Of a stretch of 64,000 nucleotides of DNA, positions 23,347 through 34,225 are shown one piece after another. Source of the stretch: Manis javanica. Its lineage: Eukaryota > Chordata > Mammalia > Pholidota > Manidae. Every line of letters starts with the position of its first letter. The stretch's first letter is position 1. The translations under genes were made by a program, and so were the position numbers. The stretch lies in the NCBI RefSeq assembly GCF_040802235.1, contig NC_133166.1, positions 186,001-250,000 on the forward strand, written 5' to 3'. Below the pieces are notes generated by a model, which searched no databases, was not told where the DNA came from, and saw only the letters and a list, made by a program, of their open reading frames with translations.

Positions 23347-24165
23347 GTGTAATGGACTCATCAAGGCCCTGTGAGCTAGATGTTCATGTAACCAAATATA
23401 GCTGTGGATGGGGCCTTTGGCAGTGGCTTGAATGGAAACACCAACCTATTGGATTCTGTTCACAAGTATGGAAAGGAGCAGAGGCCCAGTACACCTTGAT
23501 AGAGAAGCAACTGGCTGCTGTGTACCACACTTGGCTAGCTATGGAGCCCATCAATGGAACAACTCTGATGAAAGTAATAACTACCTGTCCCATTGCAGGG
23601 TGGGTGCAAGACTGGAACTAAAGGCTGTGGAGTGGTGTGGTACAGACACCTACAATGGCCAAATGGGACACATATTTAGAGCAGTGTAGCACCCTTTACA
23701 CTAGCCCCTGATATGGAGAATTCTGATGCTTATCTGGGCATATAATAGTAGCCATTGGTATCCAAGAGTCCTCTTCTGGAGGGAAAAGCCCTGTACTTGA
23801 AGATGCTTGGTAACCAAATTGCTCCAGTCTCAGGCAACCCCTGAAGTGGAGGGCTGTGTCTTTCCATCCTAAGACTGAGACAGTATGGATGGAGGATGGA
23901 GAGGGGAATAGCACCCAATGGGGTGATGTGTGGGCCGTATGGCTGGTGATCAGCCAGGAGCATTCCCCCATAGTTGTCTGCACTGACAGCTGGGTCGTCT
24001 ACCAGGGTTGACTGTGTGGCTACTGCCATGGACCTGTGCCAACTGGATGGTTGGTCACATGCCCCCTTGAGGGCAAGAGTTGTGGCCAGACTTATGGGCC
24101 TCTTGTCAGACCAAGACAGTTACTGAATACGATGTGACTGATCATTTGCCTTTGGCATTCCCAGG
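23347..24165 (+). pseudogene. ERV copy A, connection and RNase H region
   Basis: An open stretch (23343-23621) holds the connection domain (YTLIEKQLAAVYH). Further on, 23880-24000 reads as RNase H with the aspartate of CTDSWVV kept. The helix glutamate that is AEL in copy B is GDV here. Stops and frameshifts lie between the pieces. Confidence 0.75.
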
Positions 24166-24780
24166 GAATGATTAAGAAGACACATTGGCCCAGATGTGTT
24201 TGTTGGCTAGAAGGAAAGCCTGCCACTGATGTTGTCCAATGGTTACATCAGTGTTTGTTCCATGTGGGGCAAAAGATTATGTGGGATGTATGCTATGACT
24301 TGTGTGGACACAGCTACTGGACTGTTGATTGCTCTTCCTGCACATCGTGCAGATCAGCAAACCACCAAGGAGGCCTAGAGCATCTCTGCGGCCTTAGGCT
24401 GGCTGCAGGTCACTGAGAATGATCAAGGCACCCACTTTACTGGACATGCATTTCAAGAATGTGTGCAGTAGTTAGGGATAAAGTGACATTTTAATGTACC
24501 ATATAACCATACAATGGCAGGGTTGATAGGGAGGTACAATGGTTTTTTGAAGTCTGGCCCAAGTTCATACAACAATAGTCTATGGTGCTGGTCAGTGCAC
24601 TTACAGGCAGTGCTATGTCATTTGAATGAGAAGCCCCAAAAAGGAGCCTTGAGCTCTGTGGACATGCTAACACACATTACTGCCTATACTGTACAACTGT
24701 ATGTGCAAACTAAAGGGGAGTTATTGAAGCCAGGATATGGCCAGCAAAGCAACATCCTGCTGCCATCCCTACTGCACTAA
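24166..24780 (+). pseudogene. ERV copy A, integrase, zinc domain partly deleted
   Basis: The start of the zinc-binding domain is present (LHQCLFHVGQ), but about 200 bases that in copy B encode its CLVC pair and the start of the catalytic core are missing at about 24280. The core resumes with DNA matching THFTGHAFQE near 24430. The C-terminal part runs in a separate frame to 24780. Confidence 0.75.
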
Positions 24781-24799
24781 TCCCTAGAGACTCTATTGA

Positions 24800-25433
24800 G
24801 TGGATGTGATCCTGGACATTTCAACATATGGATCAATGATGGTTGGCCTTTCTGGCACCTTGGTGAAAAGGCCTGGAAGCTGGCCTCCTGTGTGTTCCTG
24901 GAGTAACAGCAGAGTGACCCCCAAAGATCACATAGTGCACCCAAAACACCCGGGAGGTAAGAGCATCTTACAGGGAAGTTTTGTTTTATCATTATGCCCA
25001 GTGCATACACCTCCCAGAGCCCTGTATAGTGACCCATCTGTAACCCTCACAGGGAGGGGGTGTAAGTCTGGTGTACTAGACCAGGACGAGATCCCTATCC
25101 TGCCACTGTCCTATCACGGGTCCACTCTGTTGCATGCATCCTCCTGATGGACAAGATTTTCCCAGGCGGGTGTCATTCAAACATGTATCCTATTGCCCCC
25201 AAGGTAATTTCTTCTATAATCCCAGTGCCCTTGACCCACTTCCTGGCTGCAGCTGCCCTGTGATGATTACTCTGTACTCCCTCCCTGGTCATGTACTGGC
25301 TCCTGTGGGATGGGCAAGCCAGGGACTTAATGTGTATAGGACTTTGAACCTCACTGAATCCCCTGGCTTGAGGATCATCATGATTTTATTGCCGCTGTTA
25401 TTGTATGTTATTAGTCTGGTTGCAGTGCTCTAG
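24800..25433 (+). pseudogene. ERV copy A, 3' open region ending in a hydrophobic segment
   Basis: Between integrase and the 3' LTR lie two overlapping open pieces (24800-25147 and 25134-25433). The first may hold the end of integrase. The second carries an NLT glycosylation-type site and ends in a strongly hydrophobic run (LRIIMILLPLLLYVISLVAVL region, about 25371-25430) fit to span a membrane. Copy B has an independent version at 44560-44640. This might be the remnant of a small env, but I see no SU or CX6CC motif, so it is only a suggestion. Confidence 0.4.
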
Positions 25434-25506
25434 TTTTCTTGCACACTGGCTGTTATGGATGATGGGGAGCAAGTAGATTGTGAGGTGAGATTTCTGGAAG
25501 GTGGAC

Positions 25507-25822
25507 TGTGTGTAAAATTGCAATTATTTCCAGAATCTGTTGCCTGGCCTTAGTGGATTTCCATATTAATAGCTGTTTCCAAGGGGTGGATAGAAGTAGT
25601 ACATTTCCACATCACTAGGTGATTACAAAGTGGGTGGAGGGTGAGGACCTACCAGGACTGGAGTGGTTAGGTGAGGACTGGCACCCAGGTCACGAGAGAC
25701 ACGGGTGAGCAGAAGTTATAAGCAATAAACAGGTTTCTCCCATTTTATTTCTCCCTTTGAGTGGTGTTGGCTTCAAAGGTTATTTGCCTCAGGCAGGCAA
25801 CGTATTTCCCCCTGGAGGTGCA
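25507..25822 (+). repeat. ERV copy A, 3' LTR
   Basis: 316 bases, TGTGTGTAAAATT to GGTGCA, preceded by a purine-rich tract. AATAAA lies in AGCAATAAACAGG at about 25725. The 5-base duplication GTAAA follows at 25823-25827. Confidence 0.85.
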
Positions 25823-25827
25823 GTAAA

Positions 25828-26294
25828 TGTTTTTCTTATGGATACTGGAAAAAATTTTAAGAATTTATCAGTATGACCATGGAGAACAGAAGGGCTCTTT
25901 CAAATTTAACCTGGATTGATGCAACATATGCTTTTCTCATCAGAAAGCAAGTTTTATAATGCATAAAAAGAGGTTTTTTTAAAAAAACATATTTTCATCA
26001 CTGATTTCAATGTATAAAAATCACAGAATTTCTATTCTTTAAAATATTCTTCATCACATTTTTAAATACCTCTTTCAATTGTCATGGAAACTCATGCTTT
26101 AGTTGAGAACTTGAAGCACTGAACAGGACTCCTTGACAATGTGAGATAAAAGCTGCTGTGTTTCCACCAGAACAGTGAGCATTTCCCTTTTTCTGGTGCT
26201 CAGTGAAGGAAAAAGGTGGCACATGGGAGAACTGTAATGCTATCACATTTGACTTGAGTCAGCAATGCACTCATTGTCTCTTTTCTGATCTTAG
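25828..26294 (+). promoter_or_regulatory. 5' region of OR copy 1 with intron acceptor
   Basis: OR genes usually have one or more non-coding 5' exons spliced to the coding exon. A pyrimidine tract ending TTTTCTGATCTTAG, with AG at 26293-26294, lies 14 bases before the ATG and is kept as an acceptor in all three copies (45489-45490; 60605-60606). The upstream exon and promoter are not identifiable: I see no TATA box or convincing EBF or homeodomain site here. The stretch 26100-26294 is well conserved between copies. Confidence 0.65.
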
Positions 26295-26307
26295 GAGCAC
26301 CAAGGCT

Positions 26308-27246
26308 ATGATTAGAAGAGAAAATTTTACAGAGATCACCCATTTCATCCTCTTGGGGTTTTCAGATTTTCCCAGAATCAAAGCAGAGCTCTTTGCTGTG
26401 TTCCTGCTGATCTACGTTACAACTCTGACTTGGAACCTGAGCCTCATCATCTTAATAAGGATGGATTCCCACCTCCACACACCCATGTACTTCTTCCTCA
26501 GCAACCTGTCCTTCCTAGACATCTGTTATGTGACCTCCACAGCCCCCAAGATGCTCTCTGACTTCTTCCTGGAACAACATACTATCGCTGTGGTGGGTTG
26601 TGCTGTTCAGTACTTCTTCTCTGCAATCACGGGACTGAGTGAGTGTTGTGTCATGACAGCCATGGCTTATGACCGCTATGCTGCCATTTGTAATCCACTT
26701 CTCTACTCATCAATCATGTCACCCTCCCGCTGTGTTGGGATGGTGCTGGGATCCTATATGGCTGGAATCTCTGGTTCTGTATCCCAACTGTATGTCATTC
26801 TTCATCTCCACTTCTGTGGACCTAATGTCATCCGCCACTTCTTCTGTGACATGCCCCAGCTGTTAGCCCTGTCCTGCACTGACACTTTCTCTGCGAAGCT
26901 CCTACTTGCTATCTTAGCAATGGTCTTTGGAATAATAAATGTCCTTGTTATCCTGATATCCTATGTCTGTATTGTCATCTCCGTCATGAAGATCACTACA
27001 GCTAAAGGCAGGTCGAAGGCTTTCAACACCTGTGCTTCTCACCTGACAGCAGTTTCCCTCTTCTATACCTCAGGTAGCTTTGTTTATTTGAATTCCAGCT
27101 CTGGTGGTTCTTCCAACTTTGACAGATTTGCATCAGTCTTCTACACAGTGGTGATTCCCATGTTGAATCCCTTGATTTACAGTCTGAGGAATAAGGAAAT
27201 CAAAGATGCCTTGAAGAGGTTGCAGAAGAAGGGAGGGTATTACTGA
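26308..27246 (+). CDS. OR5AN1: Olfactory receptor, OR5AN1-like, copy 1 (intact)
   Basis: A 312-residue class II olfactory receptor, a G-protein-coupled receptor of olfactory sensory neuron cilia acting through Golf and cAMP. Family landmarks: N-glycosylation site N6-F-T8, LHTPMYFFLSNLS in TM2, Cys98 and Cys180 for the TM3-ECL2 disulfide, MAYDRYAAICNPL at the end of TM3, KAFNTCASHL in TM6, and [12 protein letters not shown] in TM7. Length is normal and the frame intact. The start at 26308 matches the family and follows the conserved acceptor; an in-frame ATG at 26203 lies in the intron. By residue-for-residue numbering with human OR5AN1, Phe194, Phe207, Phe252 and Tyr260 of the musk pocket are present, but position 105 is Ser rather than Phe. 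The symbol rests on remembered similarity; ligand unknown. Confidence 0.93.
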   Translation: MIRRENFTEITHFILLGFSDFPRIKAELFAVFLLIYVTTLTWNLSLIILIRMDSHLHTPMYFFLSNLSFLDICYVTSTAPKMLSDFFLEQHTIAVVGCAVQYFFSAITGLSECCVMTAMAYDRYAAICNPLLYSSIMSPSRCVGMVLGSYMAGISGSVSQLYVILHLHFCGPNVIRHFFCDMPQLLALSCTDTFSAKLLLAILAMVFGIINVLVILISYVCIVISVMKITTAKGRSKAFNTCASHLTAVSLFYTSGSFVYLNSSSGGSSNFDRFASVFYTVVIPMLNPLIYSLRNKEIKDALKRLQKKGGYY

Positions 27247-28899
27247 CTTCACTGATACTGAGATTTTTTAACATATTATTCCTTTGGAATCATCTTAACC
27301 CACAATACTGAACATATGAATCGACCATTACAAATTTCACACTGCCTTCAGACACAGAAGGTTTTATCTGACATAAGTTATACACCAAAATGTACCAGTA
27401 TATTGTACAGATCCACACACACATAAGATTTTTATGTCTTGGAGCTTCATTACTTTCAGTCTATATGAAGAGTGGTCTCATATTTTATTAATCCATCCAC
27501 ATGTATTTGTGAAACATCAAGGTTTTAAAACTTCTGGTTGCTTCTTGATTCTGAGACTGAACCCTGAGAAAAACCTGGCACAGGCTCCAGGAGTGTAAAA
27601 TCCCTGTCTGATAATTATTCTAATGGAACTACATGATGGTGATTAATGTTTTTTTCAGTGTCTGTCCAGATTTTGAGTAAACAGAGATAGGGTTTGGGCA
27701 TTAGGACAGAAAGAAAGCTATAAAATTGATCTGATTATGCCTCCTGGAAACAGCAGCCTGAGACAGCTAGTGTTTGTGTAAGGCCTCTTTCAGTGCTAAC
27801 CATCTAATACATTTTTGTTCATATCCTCATGTCTACCAGCTCTAGTCTATGGAAGGAGGAAGTTCCAACCATATAAGATCCCAGCAGAATCATAAAGTTG
27901 CATAAACAAAGAATGTGGACCCTGCAGTGCCATTTACTTATGAGTCTAGTGATTTAGTTTCTGGCATTTAGTTTCCAGTGGGGGTCTTTGATTGAGATAT
28001 ATTCAAATTCCATGTCACAGCCAATAGTTGTGTCTGAGATTTTACATTCAAACCTCTCTTTCTTTCCTGCATTAAATCCAGAAAATTTACTTTGCTTTAC
28101 ATAACCAATGGTTCATCTTATCAAATATATTCTGATATGTCAGCACATGTTCATGTTTGGTAAGGGGAGCCTTGTGTGAGAGTTCATTGTTATCACAGAG
28201 CTACTGAATATTCAATATTGCCAAAAAGAAGAATAAATAGGGTAAACTGGTATACATCTTCTCTTATTGTCCATGTTCTTCATTTTATGTTTTAATGTTT
28301 TATGTTTAAAGGGGGTGATAAAATAGGTGGAATAGAATTATTAGAGTTACTTTAATTCTGATATGTTCCTGAAGCCCTTAAATACCAAGGAAGAAGATAG
28401 ACAGTAGGATAGGCAGGGTTCTCACCTCCGGCCGGGTTATATAAAGCTTCCGGTCTTTGTGGTCTGGTTAAAAGTATAACATATGTAATAGCACTGACTA
28501 TTGATGTGCCTGATTGATATTGGACTTGAATAAGCTTATACGAAACAGATGTCATTACAATACATACCATCTTTGGCAAGTCATTTGCTCTTAATGTTGT
28601 TTTGGGTCTCAGTTTTGATGAGTGATATGAGTTATTTTATTTAATAAAGGAGTATATGTGAAGAAGTATTTGAAGGTTTTACCAAATCTTTCATGAGCTT
28701 CCACATGGGCAGAATTGAGAGAAGTGAAATTTTTGCACCACTGGGAAAGTATGTGAGGGCTTTCACCCAGCCATGGAGAGAATGCAGTGTGAATAAATCT
28801 GTAGGCCCATGCTCTCTGAAGAACTACTTCTTAAAAATGTATAAAAATCTGTGACAAGTCTGTCTGTAAGGGTTCTTGAGGTCTTGCTCATGAGACAGA
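27247..28899. other. Downstream flank of OR copy 1
   Basis: No gene is seen. The stretch is homologous to 1-1319, 46443-48400 (minus its LINE-1 fragment) and, less closely, 61559-63239. It holds the conserved element at 28427-28446. A minus-strand frame at 28352-28579 recurs at 736-939 and 47822-48055, but has no recognisable domain. Confidence 0.65.
28427..28446 (+). promoter_or_regulatory. Conserved GC-rich plus TATA-like element, copy 2
   Basis: TCCGGCCGGG then TATATAAAG (28438-28446), about 1.18 kb after the stop of OR copy 1. The function is unknown. Confidence 0.25.
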
Positions 28900-29915
28900 A
28901 CTCTGTGAGGTTTATAGTAGCATATGGAATATAATTAGTATGCAGAGCATTAGATCTCCAGATTTATTTGTCTTTGAGTACAAGTGTGTATTCTTTAATA
29001 GCATCTCAATTCTCTTGTTCTCAAGCTGCTTGTAACCACCATTTTATCTCTACGTTTCTGAATTTGACTTTTAAGATTCCACATATTAATGATATTGTAC
29101 ATTAGAAACATTATTCTCTGGCTTATCTCACCTGGCATAATGATCCCAAATTCCATCCATGTTATCACAAATTATAGGATTTCCTTACTCTCATAGCCCT
29201 ATAATATTCCACTGTTTGTATCAGCTGTGTCTTCTTCACCCATCATCCACTGACAGGCACTTTAGTTTTTTCTGTATCTTGGCTCTTGTGAATAATGCTC
29301 AGTAAGCATGTGGGTGTGGATATCTTTTAGTATCCTGTTTTTATTTCCACTATATATATAGACCAAAGCAGAATTGCTGGTTCATAGGGCATTCCCATTG
29401 TTGCCCTTTGAGTAACCTCTACACTACTTTTAATACTGGCTAAAAGAATTTAAATTCCCGAAAGGAGTATATAAGGGCTTATTTTCTACACATCCTCACC
29501 AATGCATGGTATCTCTTGTTTTCTTGATAATGGCCATTCTGAAGGTGTGAGGTGGGTTTCATTTTGGTTTTTTACATTTTCCAGGTTCTTTGTGTTGTTC
29601 AGCACATTTGTTATATATGGCCTTTACTATGTTGAGGTATGTTCCTTTATTATCCAATTTTTTGATTGATTTAATAATGAAAGTGTTGTATTCTGTTTAT
29701 ACTTTTTCAACTTCTTTTCAGATGATCGTATGATATTTATCTTTCTATTAATGCAGTGTATCAAAGTTATTCATTTTTATATGTTGAGCCATCCTTGCGT
29801 CTCAGGGATAATTTCTCCTTGATCATGGTGTATGATCATTTTTATGTGTTGTTGAATTACATTGATTAATATTTTGTTGAGAAATTTTGCATCTATATCA
29901 TCAGAGCCATTGGTG
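28900..29915 (-). mobile_element. Old LINE-1, minus strand, short form (interval B)
   Basis: Homologous to 1320-3705, but with about 1.4 kb removed. The junction at about 29604 joins sequence equivalent to 2005 directly to sequence equivalent to 3390. Interval C has the same junction (about 49087). Confidence 0.8.
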
Positions 29916-30845
29916 TGTAGTTTTGAGTTCTCCCCGCTTCTCTTTGAATAGTGAAGAGGTTGGACCCAATAGCCAGTGTCCCAACTTTCAAAAGTCTGAG
30001 GGATGAAACCCCAAAACATCTAGTTCTGAAATCCAATTGGACTTAAATCCTGAAGACCCACAGATTAGAGCATAGAGACATTTCTCACCGATTTTCTACC
30101 AGGGGTAGCATTCAAAAACATCCAACTCCTGGCATCTCAGTGAAAAAAATCTATTTGCATATTGAAAAAGCTGCAGCCCAAGTGTGAGGCTTCTAATTTG
30201 ACAGACACCTACAGACAGAATGCAATCCTCACTGGAGACCAAGGAGGTCTGCAAGTGTCATCTTTGCATTCCCAAACTTTCCCACTCCAGGTCACCAGTC
30301 TCTCCTGGGAAGGAGCCTGTGCACACACCTGGTGCCTCAGCTTTTGTGATTGTTGCTCAGAGGTATATCCCATGACAGCCTGGCCCTGTTGGTCATTGGT
30401 GCCTGGGTCCCAGAGGACTGAGGCCCACAAAGGAACAGCTGTTAACTGCTTATCATTCCCAGAGAGTAGTTCAGAGGGCATAGAAAGAAACACACAAGTC
30501 TAGTATTTCTCCAAAAGAAATCTATTTATGTACTTTCAATATGCTTCCTGAGTGTCTGCTTCCAGTCACCCGGCATCTAGCTGTTGAAAGAGATCCATCA
30601 TCTCAGGTCACTAACAGTTCTTGTTATGCCATAAACTACAAGGAGCTACTGGAAAGACCAAAGGCTCCTGCGAAACCAAAAGGAACTGAGAGATAACTAT
30701 GAGGTAGGGCCTGGATGGATGATAAGTTTCATCTACACAAATAGCCTTTGTGGACTACAAGAGGTGGCTGTTTTATTCATGTACAGAACGCAATACAGAT
30801 AATCAAGAAAAATGAAAAAACAGTACAAACAGAAAAAAAAGCAGA
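29916..30845 (+). repeat. Conserved module segment, probable old LINE-1 5' part
   Basis: The counterpart of 3706-4665 and 49400-50285. The site corresponding to the young LINE-1 insertion (CTCTCTAAATAGACC, about 30852) is empty. No gene is seen. Confidence 0.5.
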
Positions 30846-33790
30846 TAAAACTCTCTAAATAGACCTTACTAAAATAGGGATAAGTGGCTTTCCTAATAAA
30901 GACTTCACTTATGGTGATAAAAGTGATCACCAAGATTAGGAAAATAACGTAAGAACAAAATGAGAATCTCAACCAAGAGTTACAAAATATAGGAAATTAT
31001 CACATAGAATCACTAGATGCATAGTAAAATAAACTGAAGCATACAAAATAAATTCAATAGCATACTGCATGAACTAGAAAAATTATCAGTGAAATTGAGG
31101 ATAGGTCAATGCAATTCATCCTTTTAGAAGCTCAAAAAGAATGAAGAATTTAAAAAGTGAAGATTGCTTAAGGGACTTATGGGACACCATCAGACAAACA
31201 TATGAATATTTGCAATTTAGAAGTCTCAAAAGTTGCAGAGAAAGTGAAATTGATGAAAGCTTATTTCAATAAGTAATGGTTGAAATTATCCCGTACCTGG
31301 GGTAAAAAAGGACACCCAGATCTAGGAATCTCAGAGTACTCCAAATAACATAAATCCAAAAAGAACCATACCACCATGTATTATAAATAAAATATAAAAA
31401 TCTAAAAAGAAGGAATCTTAAAACAGAAAGAGAATAACAACTTGTTATGTACAAGGGTAACCTGTGGAAGACTATCAGTAAATTTTCCAGCAGAAATTTT
31501 GCACGCCTAAGAGAGAGCGGCACAATATATTCAATATGCTCAGAACTATACCATCCGAGAACAGTCTACCTGGATAAGCTGTCCTTCATAGTTGAAGGGG
31601 AGATAGAATTTTCTAGACAAGGAACCTTAAAGATTTCTTTATGAGTAGACTGGTTTTGCAAGAGATTCTATGTGAACTTCTTCACATAGAAATGAAAACT
31701 TGCTAATTAGTAATAGGAACCGTATGAAAATGTAACTCTTACTGGAAAGGTAAAACTAGTTAAGTTCAGATACACTAATGTCATTGTAGTGGTATATCAC
31801 TTATAAATCTAGTATGAAGAGTGAAAGACAAAATTAGAAGTCCAACTGTTACCACAAAAATTTGTTAGTGGATACTCAAAACTAAGAAAGATGTGAGATT
31901 TTGCATCAAAAACATAAAATGTGGAGTCAGAAGAGTAACAATGTAGTTTTAGTATGTGTTAGAGCTTAAGTTGTTTTCAGCTTCTAATTGACTGTTATAA
32001 CTATAATAGATGTTTTATATAAGCCTCATGATAACAAAGAGCCAAAACCTCTAGTAAATACACAAAGAGAAAAGAATTTTAGCATAGCAATACAGAAAAA
32101 TCACTAAATCACTAAGGAAGACAGCAACGAGAGAAGAAAGGAATGGAAGGATTACAGAACAGCCAGAAAACAATGAACAAAGTGACAGTAGTAAGTCCAC
32201 ACCTCTCAATAATACTTTAAATGTAACAGGACTTTCTCCTGTGAAACACATTAAATGTATGAATATATGGAAAAACAAAGCCCAACTGTGTGCTGCTTCC
32301 TAAAGACTCATTACCTCTTTGGAATCACACATATATTTGGGGTGAAGGGATGAGAAAGAAACTGCATGTAAATGGAGAACAAAACAAGCAGAGATAGCTA
32401 TAGTTACCTCAGAAAAAAATACACTTTTAGGCAGAGACTGAGAAGAGATAAAGAAGGTTATTTTATAATAATAATAAAGTGGTCAATCCAGCAGGAGGAT
32501 ATAGCATTTGTAAGTATTTATGTCCCCTATAGAGGAGCACCTATATATTGAAGGCAATATTAACAGATATGAATAGAGAGCTACACAGCAATACAATAAG
32601 AGGAGAGAGCTTCATTACCCCACTTTCAACAACGGATCGATCATCCAGATGTAATGCCAACAATGAAACATTTAGTTAAACCACATGTTAGGACAGACGG
32701 ACTTAACAGATATTTACAAGCATTTCATTGAAAGGAAGCAGCATAGACATTGTTCTAGAGTCATTCAGAAGCTTCTCCTGCATAGATCATATGTTAGGCC
32801 ACAAAACAGGTCTTAATATATTTAAGAAGATTGAATTCATATCGAGTGTCCTTTTCAACCACAATGGTAAGAAAATAGAATTCAATACAAGAAGAAATAT
32901 GGACTATTCATAATATGTGGGGATTAAACAGTACACTATTGAACACCAGGGTGTCAGAGAAGTAATCATGAAAGACACAAAGTGATATCCTAGTTGAATG
33001 AAATGGAAATACAACAGACCAAAGTTTATGGGTTGCAGCAAAGCCATTCTAGATGGGAAGTTCATAATGATGAATACCTGCATTAAGAAGGAAAGTCATT
33101 AAAACAACCTAAGATTATAATGTATGTAACTATAACAAAGTAGCAGAAGAAAGGAAAGAACAAAGGTCAGAGTGGAAGTACATATGACCAAACTGAAGGA
33201 TAGTATTAAATATTGATGAAACTAAGCACTGCCTTTTTAAACAGATAAACAGAACAGACAAACATTTTGCTATACTCATCAAGAGAAAAAGAGAGAGGAC
33301 TGAAATACATGAAATTATAAATGAAAGAAAAGACATTAAAAGTGATACCACAGAAATACAAAGCACAATAAGAGACTGCCATGAACAACTATAAACCAAC
33401 AAACAGGGCCAGCTAGAAGAAATGGACAAATGCTAGAAATGCACACTTCACCAAGACTGAACCATGAGGAAATAAAACATCTCAACAGACTAATTAACAG
33501 GAAGACTGAATCAGTAATCATAAACTACCTACCAAAAGTTCAGAACCAAATGGCTTCACTGGTGAGTTCTACCAAACATTTAAAGAAGAATTATTGAGAG
33601 TCCTTCCCAAATTCTTCCAAAAAGTGGAAGAGGAAGTATCATTTCTAAACTCATTTTATGAGGGCAGCATTTAAATGATACCAAAAACAGACACGGACAC
33701 TAATAGAAAAGAAAGAAAACTTCAATATCCCAATGAACATAGATTCAAAAGTCCTCATAAAAATATTGGCAAACTAACTTTAACAATATA
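30846..33790 (+). mobile_element. Old plus-strand LINE-1 (interval B)
   Basis: Degenerate ORF1-like (about 31000-31650) and ORF2 endonuclease-like (about 32200-33000) sequence, uninterrupted by younger insertions. The site of the composite insertion of interval A is single-copy here (about 33105). A minus-strand LINE-1 tail piece follows at 33800-33890. Confidence 0.75.
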
Positions 33791-34024
33791 TTAGAAGGTC
33801 ATACACCATGATCAAATACAGTACATTGCACGCCATGGCTTATTTATAACCGAGTTTGTACCTTTTGACTCTATTTAAATGACCTCCTTTAAAAAAAAAA
33901 GAAACAAACAGTAATTGTAGGACTGATGTTATGTAGATATGTTAACTGAAGGAATAGCAATGCAGCATAGTATGTTGAAAAGAATTCCAATTCAGAACAC
34001 CAAAATTATATCTACTATTAATAG

Positions 34025-34220
34025 AAGACGTGCTGTGTATGACACGCTCCAATACGTGCTGCACAATCATTATCTGATTTGGTTATCTCTATGAAGAGGT
34101 ACTTAATGAAGTAGTTACTACTACCAGCTCTTATTTATAGGTGCAGTAGTGAGGCGGGGAGAGGTTAATTTGCTCGAGGTCACAAACCAGCAAGTGGAAA
34201 GCCAGAATTCAACCCACCTT
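34025..34220 (+). repeat. MIR-type SINE relic (interval B)
   Basis: The counterpart of 14605-14805 and 55050-55245. Confidence 0.65.
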
Positions 34221-34225
34221 GGCTG

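Larger units (their letters stand above)
20063..25822 (+). mobile_element. Endogenous retrovirus, copy A (degenerate provirus)
   Basis: A complete provirus-shaped element: 5' LTR, gag-like region, protease, RT, RNase H, integrase, a short 3' open region, and 3' LTR. The LTR edges are TG...CA, flanked by GCAAA (20058-20062) and GTAAA (25823-25827), a 5-base target duplication with one change. The pol reads are closest, in my judgement, to ERV-L-type (class III) elements; class I is the alternative. Every gene has stops and frameshifts and the two LTRs have clearly diverged, so it is old and dead. The same insertion lies before OR copy 2 (39150-45015), and OR copy 3 has the empty site. Confidence 0.9.

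Noticed and set aside
26203-26307. In-frame extension of OR copy 1 upstream of 26308
   Set aside because: It crosses the conserved intron acceptor and has no counterpart in copies 2 and 3; OR proteins of this family start at the MIRR-type methionine.
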